Of a DNA stretch of 64,000 bases, positions 61,576-64,000 are shown piece after piece. Made by a program: the position numbers and the translations under genes. Origin of the DNA: Kaistia defluvii. GTDB lineage: Bacteria; Pseudomonadota; Alphaproteobacteria; Rhizobiales; Kaistiaceae. Every line of letters starts with the position of its first letter. Position 1 is the first letter of the stretch. The notes beneath the pieces were generated by a model that worked only from the letters and a program-made list of their open reading frames with translations, was not told the DNA's origin and did not search any database. Location of the stretch: positions 744,001 to 808,000 of the forward strand of contig NZ_JBEPSM010000001.1 in the NCBI RefSeq assembly GCF_040548815.1. The letters are read 5' to 3'.

Positions 61576-62195
61576 CCGTTGAAATGACCGAAGACGAACT
61601 GAATGCCCGTCATGCCGAGAAGATGCGCAAGAAGAAGGCCGTCCGCGACAAGATCCTCGCCTCGAAGAACGTCGAGAAAGGCCTGCTGATCGTCCATACC
61701 GGCAAGGGCAAGGGCAAGTCGACCGCCGCCTTCGGCATGGCGTTCCGGTCGCTCGGCCACGGCCTGCCGGTCGCCATTGTCCAGTTCGTCAAGGGTGCGA
61801 TGGATACGGGCGAGCGTATGGCGCTGGAGCGTTTTGGCGATCTCGTCTCCATCAACCGGCTCGGCGAAGGCTTCACCTGGGAGACGCAGGACCGCCAGCG
61901 CGACATCGCCGCCGCCAAGCATGCCTGGGAGACGGCCAAGGAACTGATCCGCAGCGGCGAATATCACCTCGTCGTGCTCGATGAGCTCAACATCGTGCTG
62001 CGCTACGACTACCTGCCGCTGGGCGAGGTGCTGGAATTCCTCACCAACGAGAAGCCGGCCGATGTGCATGTCGTCGTCACCGGCCGCAACGCGCCGGACG
62101 CGCTGATCGAGATCGCCGATCTCGTCACCGAGATGGAGCTGGTCAAGCATCCGTTCCGCTCCGGCGTGAAGGCGCAGAAGGGCATCGAGTATTGA
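61572..62195 (+). CDS. cobO: Cob(I)yrinic acid a,c-diamide adenosyltransferase CobO
   Basis: 207-residue ATP:corrinoid adenosyltransferase of the CobA/CobO fold. The N-terminal cap (MTEDELNARHAEKMRKKKAV) precedes the phosphate loop HTGKGKGKSTAAFGMAFRS. Other family motifs are VAIVQFVKGAMDTGER, TWETQDRQRDIAAAKHAWE and LVVLDELNIVLRYDYL, then VVVTGRNAPDALIEIADLVTEM. The ATG overlaps the cobN stop (ATGA). A R1 repeat separates it from cobQ. Confidence 0.96.
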   Translation: MTVEMTEDELNARHAEKMRKKKAVRDKILASKNVEKGLLIVHTGKGKGKSTAAFGMAFRSLGHGLPVAIVQFVKGAMDTGERMALERFGDLVSINRLGEGFTWETQDRQRDIAAAKHAWETAKELIRSGEYHLVVLDELNIVLRYDYLPLGEVLEFLTNEKPADVHVVVTGRNAPDALIEIADLVTEMELVKHPFRSGVKAQKGIEY

Positions 62196-62202
62196 GGATC
62201 AA

Positions 62203-62322
62203 GACCCTCACCCCAGCCCTCTCCCGCGAGCGGGAGAGGGGGCGCCAACGATTTGCCGCGAGCCTGGTCACGGACGCGGCGCAAAAGCCCTCGCCCGCTT
62301 GCGGGAGAGGGTTGGGTGAAGG
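62203..62322 (+). repeat. Palindromic repeat R1, copy d, between cobO and cobQ
   Basis: CCCTCACCCCAGCCCTCTCCC, stem CTCTCCCGC-GAGCGGGAGAG, spacer of about 50 bases, then CCCTCGCCCGCTTGCGGGAGAGGG followed by TTGGGTGAAGG (second unit described as 62288-62322). It fills the whole gap between the two cob genes. Confidence 0.85.
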
Positions 62323-62353
62323 CCTTGCTGCCCTCGCGGTTGAGTAGAGAAAA

Positions 62354-63785
<1,432 letters not shown>

Positions 63786-63814
<29 letters not shown>

Positions 63815-64000
63815 GCGCCAGCACCGCGCCGGCCCCCGTTGCGACGCGCAGGATCTTCAGCGAGCGGCTGATATCGCCGGGCCCGGCTTCGTGCCGGCCG
63901 CCATCGTTCAGGAAAGGATCCTCGACCACGCGCTCGCCATAGCGGCGCGGTCCGGCGAGCGCCAGACCGAGCGCGCCGGCCATCGCGGCCTCCGGCCAGC
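63786..64000 (-). CDS. cobD: Adenosylcobinamide-phosphate synthase CobD/CbiB, C-terminal part (continues past window)
   Basis: Only the last 70 or so residues are inside the window. The frame reads [27 protein letters not shown] (quoted only as parts [20 protein letters not shown] and GERVVED), then [20 protein letters not shown], ending in a membrane helix [16 protein letters not shown]. The [18 protein letters not shown] motif and GPRRYG are diagnostic for CobD/CbiB, the membrane enzyme that attaches aminopropanol to adenosylcobyric acid. The methionine at 63983 is internal. It converges with cobQ and overlaps it. Confidence 0.92.

Overview
The window is a dense, high-GC, mostly housekeeping stretch of a chromosome from an alphaproteobacterium, most likely order Hyphomicrobiales (Rhizobiales). 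The indicators are an aerobic-type cobN/cobO/cobQ cobalamin cluster behind a B12 riboswitch with CbtAB, a DUF2093 and a DUF6101 protein (families I know from this group), an IalB-family protein, short type-2 ArgC, class I PhaC, FdsGBA-type formate dehydrogenase, SdhE next to Mfd, a CtrA-like TTAA-N7-TTAA box, and dispersed palindromic intergenic repeats. The genus cannot be fixed from sequence reading alone. There is no integrase, transposase, phage gene or CRISPR array.

Layout. 1-3.1 kb: rRNA modification genes (RsmC-like end, RsuA), an HI0933-family flavoprotein and a VOC protein in one tightly overlapping run. 3.1-5.9 kb (minus): Gfa, ArgC, and the rpsI-rplM operon with promoter and terminator. 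6.2-9.7 kb: a tiny membrane ORF, a VOC protein, an exported SH3-like protein, a CoA-binding protein and O-acetylhomoserine sulfhydrylase. 9.9-11.8 kb (minus): PHA synthase. 11.9-17.8 kb: a lipoprotein, a class I/II aminotransferase, hom, glpX and recJ. 18.2-28.7 kb: an apparent catabolic operon of XRE-cupin regulator, five-gene dipeptide-type ABC importer, GAF protein with a CGSC motif, and hydantoinase/oxoprolinase A and B. 28.7-44.3 kb: DUF2093, mutL, a small membrane protein, PhnA-like protein, purD, ubiA, an O-methyltransferase, DUF6101, sdhE, mfd, an orphan YejA-type binding protein and IalB. 44.4-50.3 kb: fdsGBA-fdhD-fdsD for NAD-linked formate oxidation. 50.6-50.9 kb: two identical tRNA-Asn genes in tandem. 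51.3-54.4 kb: a tctCBA tricarboxylate importer. 54.9-64 kb: B12 riboswitch, cbtB-cbtA, cobP, cobW, cobN, cobO, cobQ, and the 3' end of a convergent cobD.

How the parts work together. The riboswitch cluster joins cobalt uptake (CbtAB), cobalt insertion (CobN, CobW), adenosylation (CobO), amidation (CobQ), nucleotide-loop assembly (CobP) and aminopropanol attachment (CobD). The 18-28.7 kb operon looks like a dedicated import-and-hydrolysis unit for a cyclic amide or modified dipeptide whose identity is not known.

The most unusual sequence-level observations are these: (i) palindromic repeats that are otherwise intergenic lie in frame inside cobN and add about 58 residues; (ii) the two tRNA-Asn copies are each followed by a 17-bp hairpin whose arms differ between copies by compensatory changes; (iii) an intrinsic terminator whose T tract abuts the hom start codon; (iv) a repeat element sits inside the ABC/hydantoinase operon between the binding-protein and permease genes. 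Several very long antisense open frames are codon-bias shadows and are not annotated.
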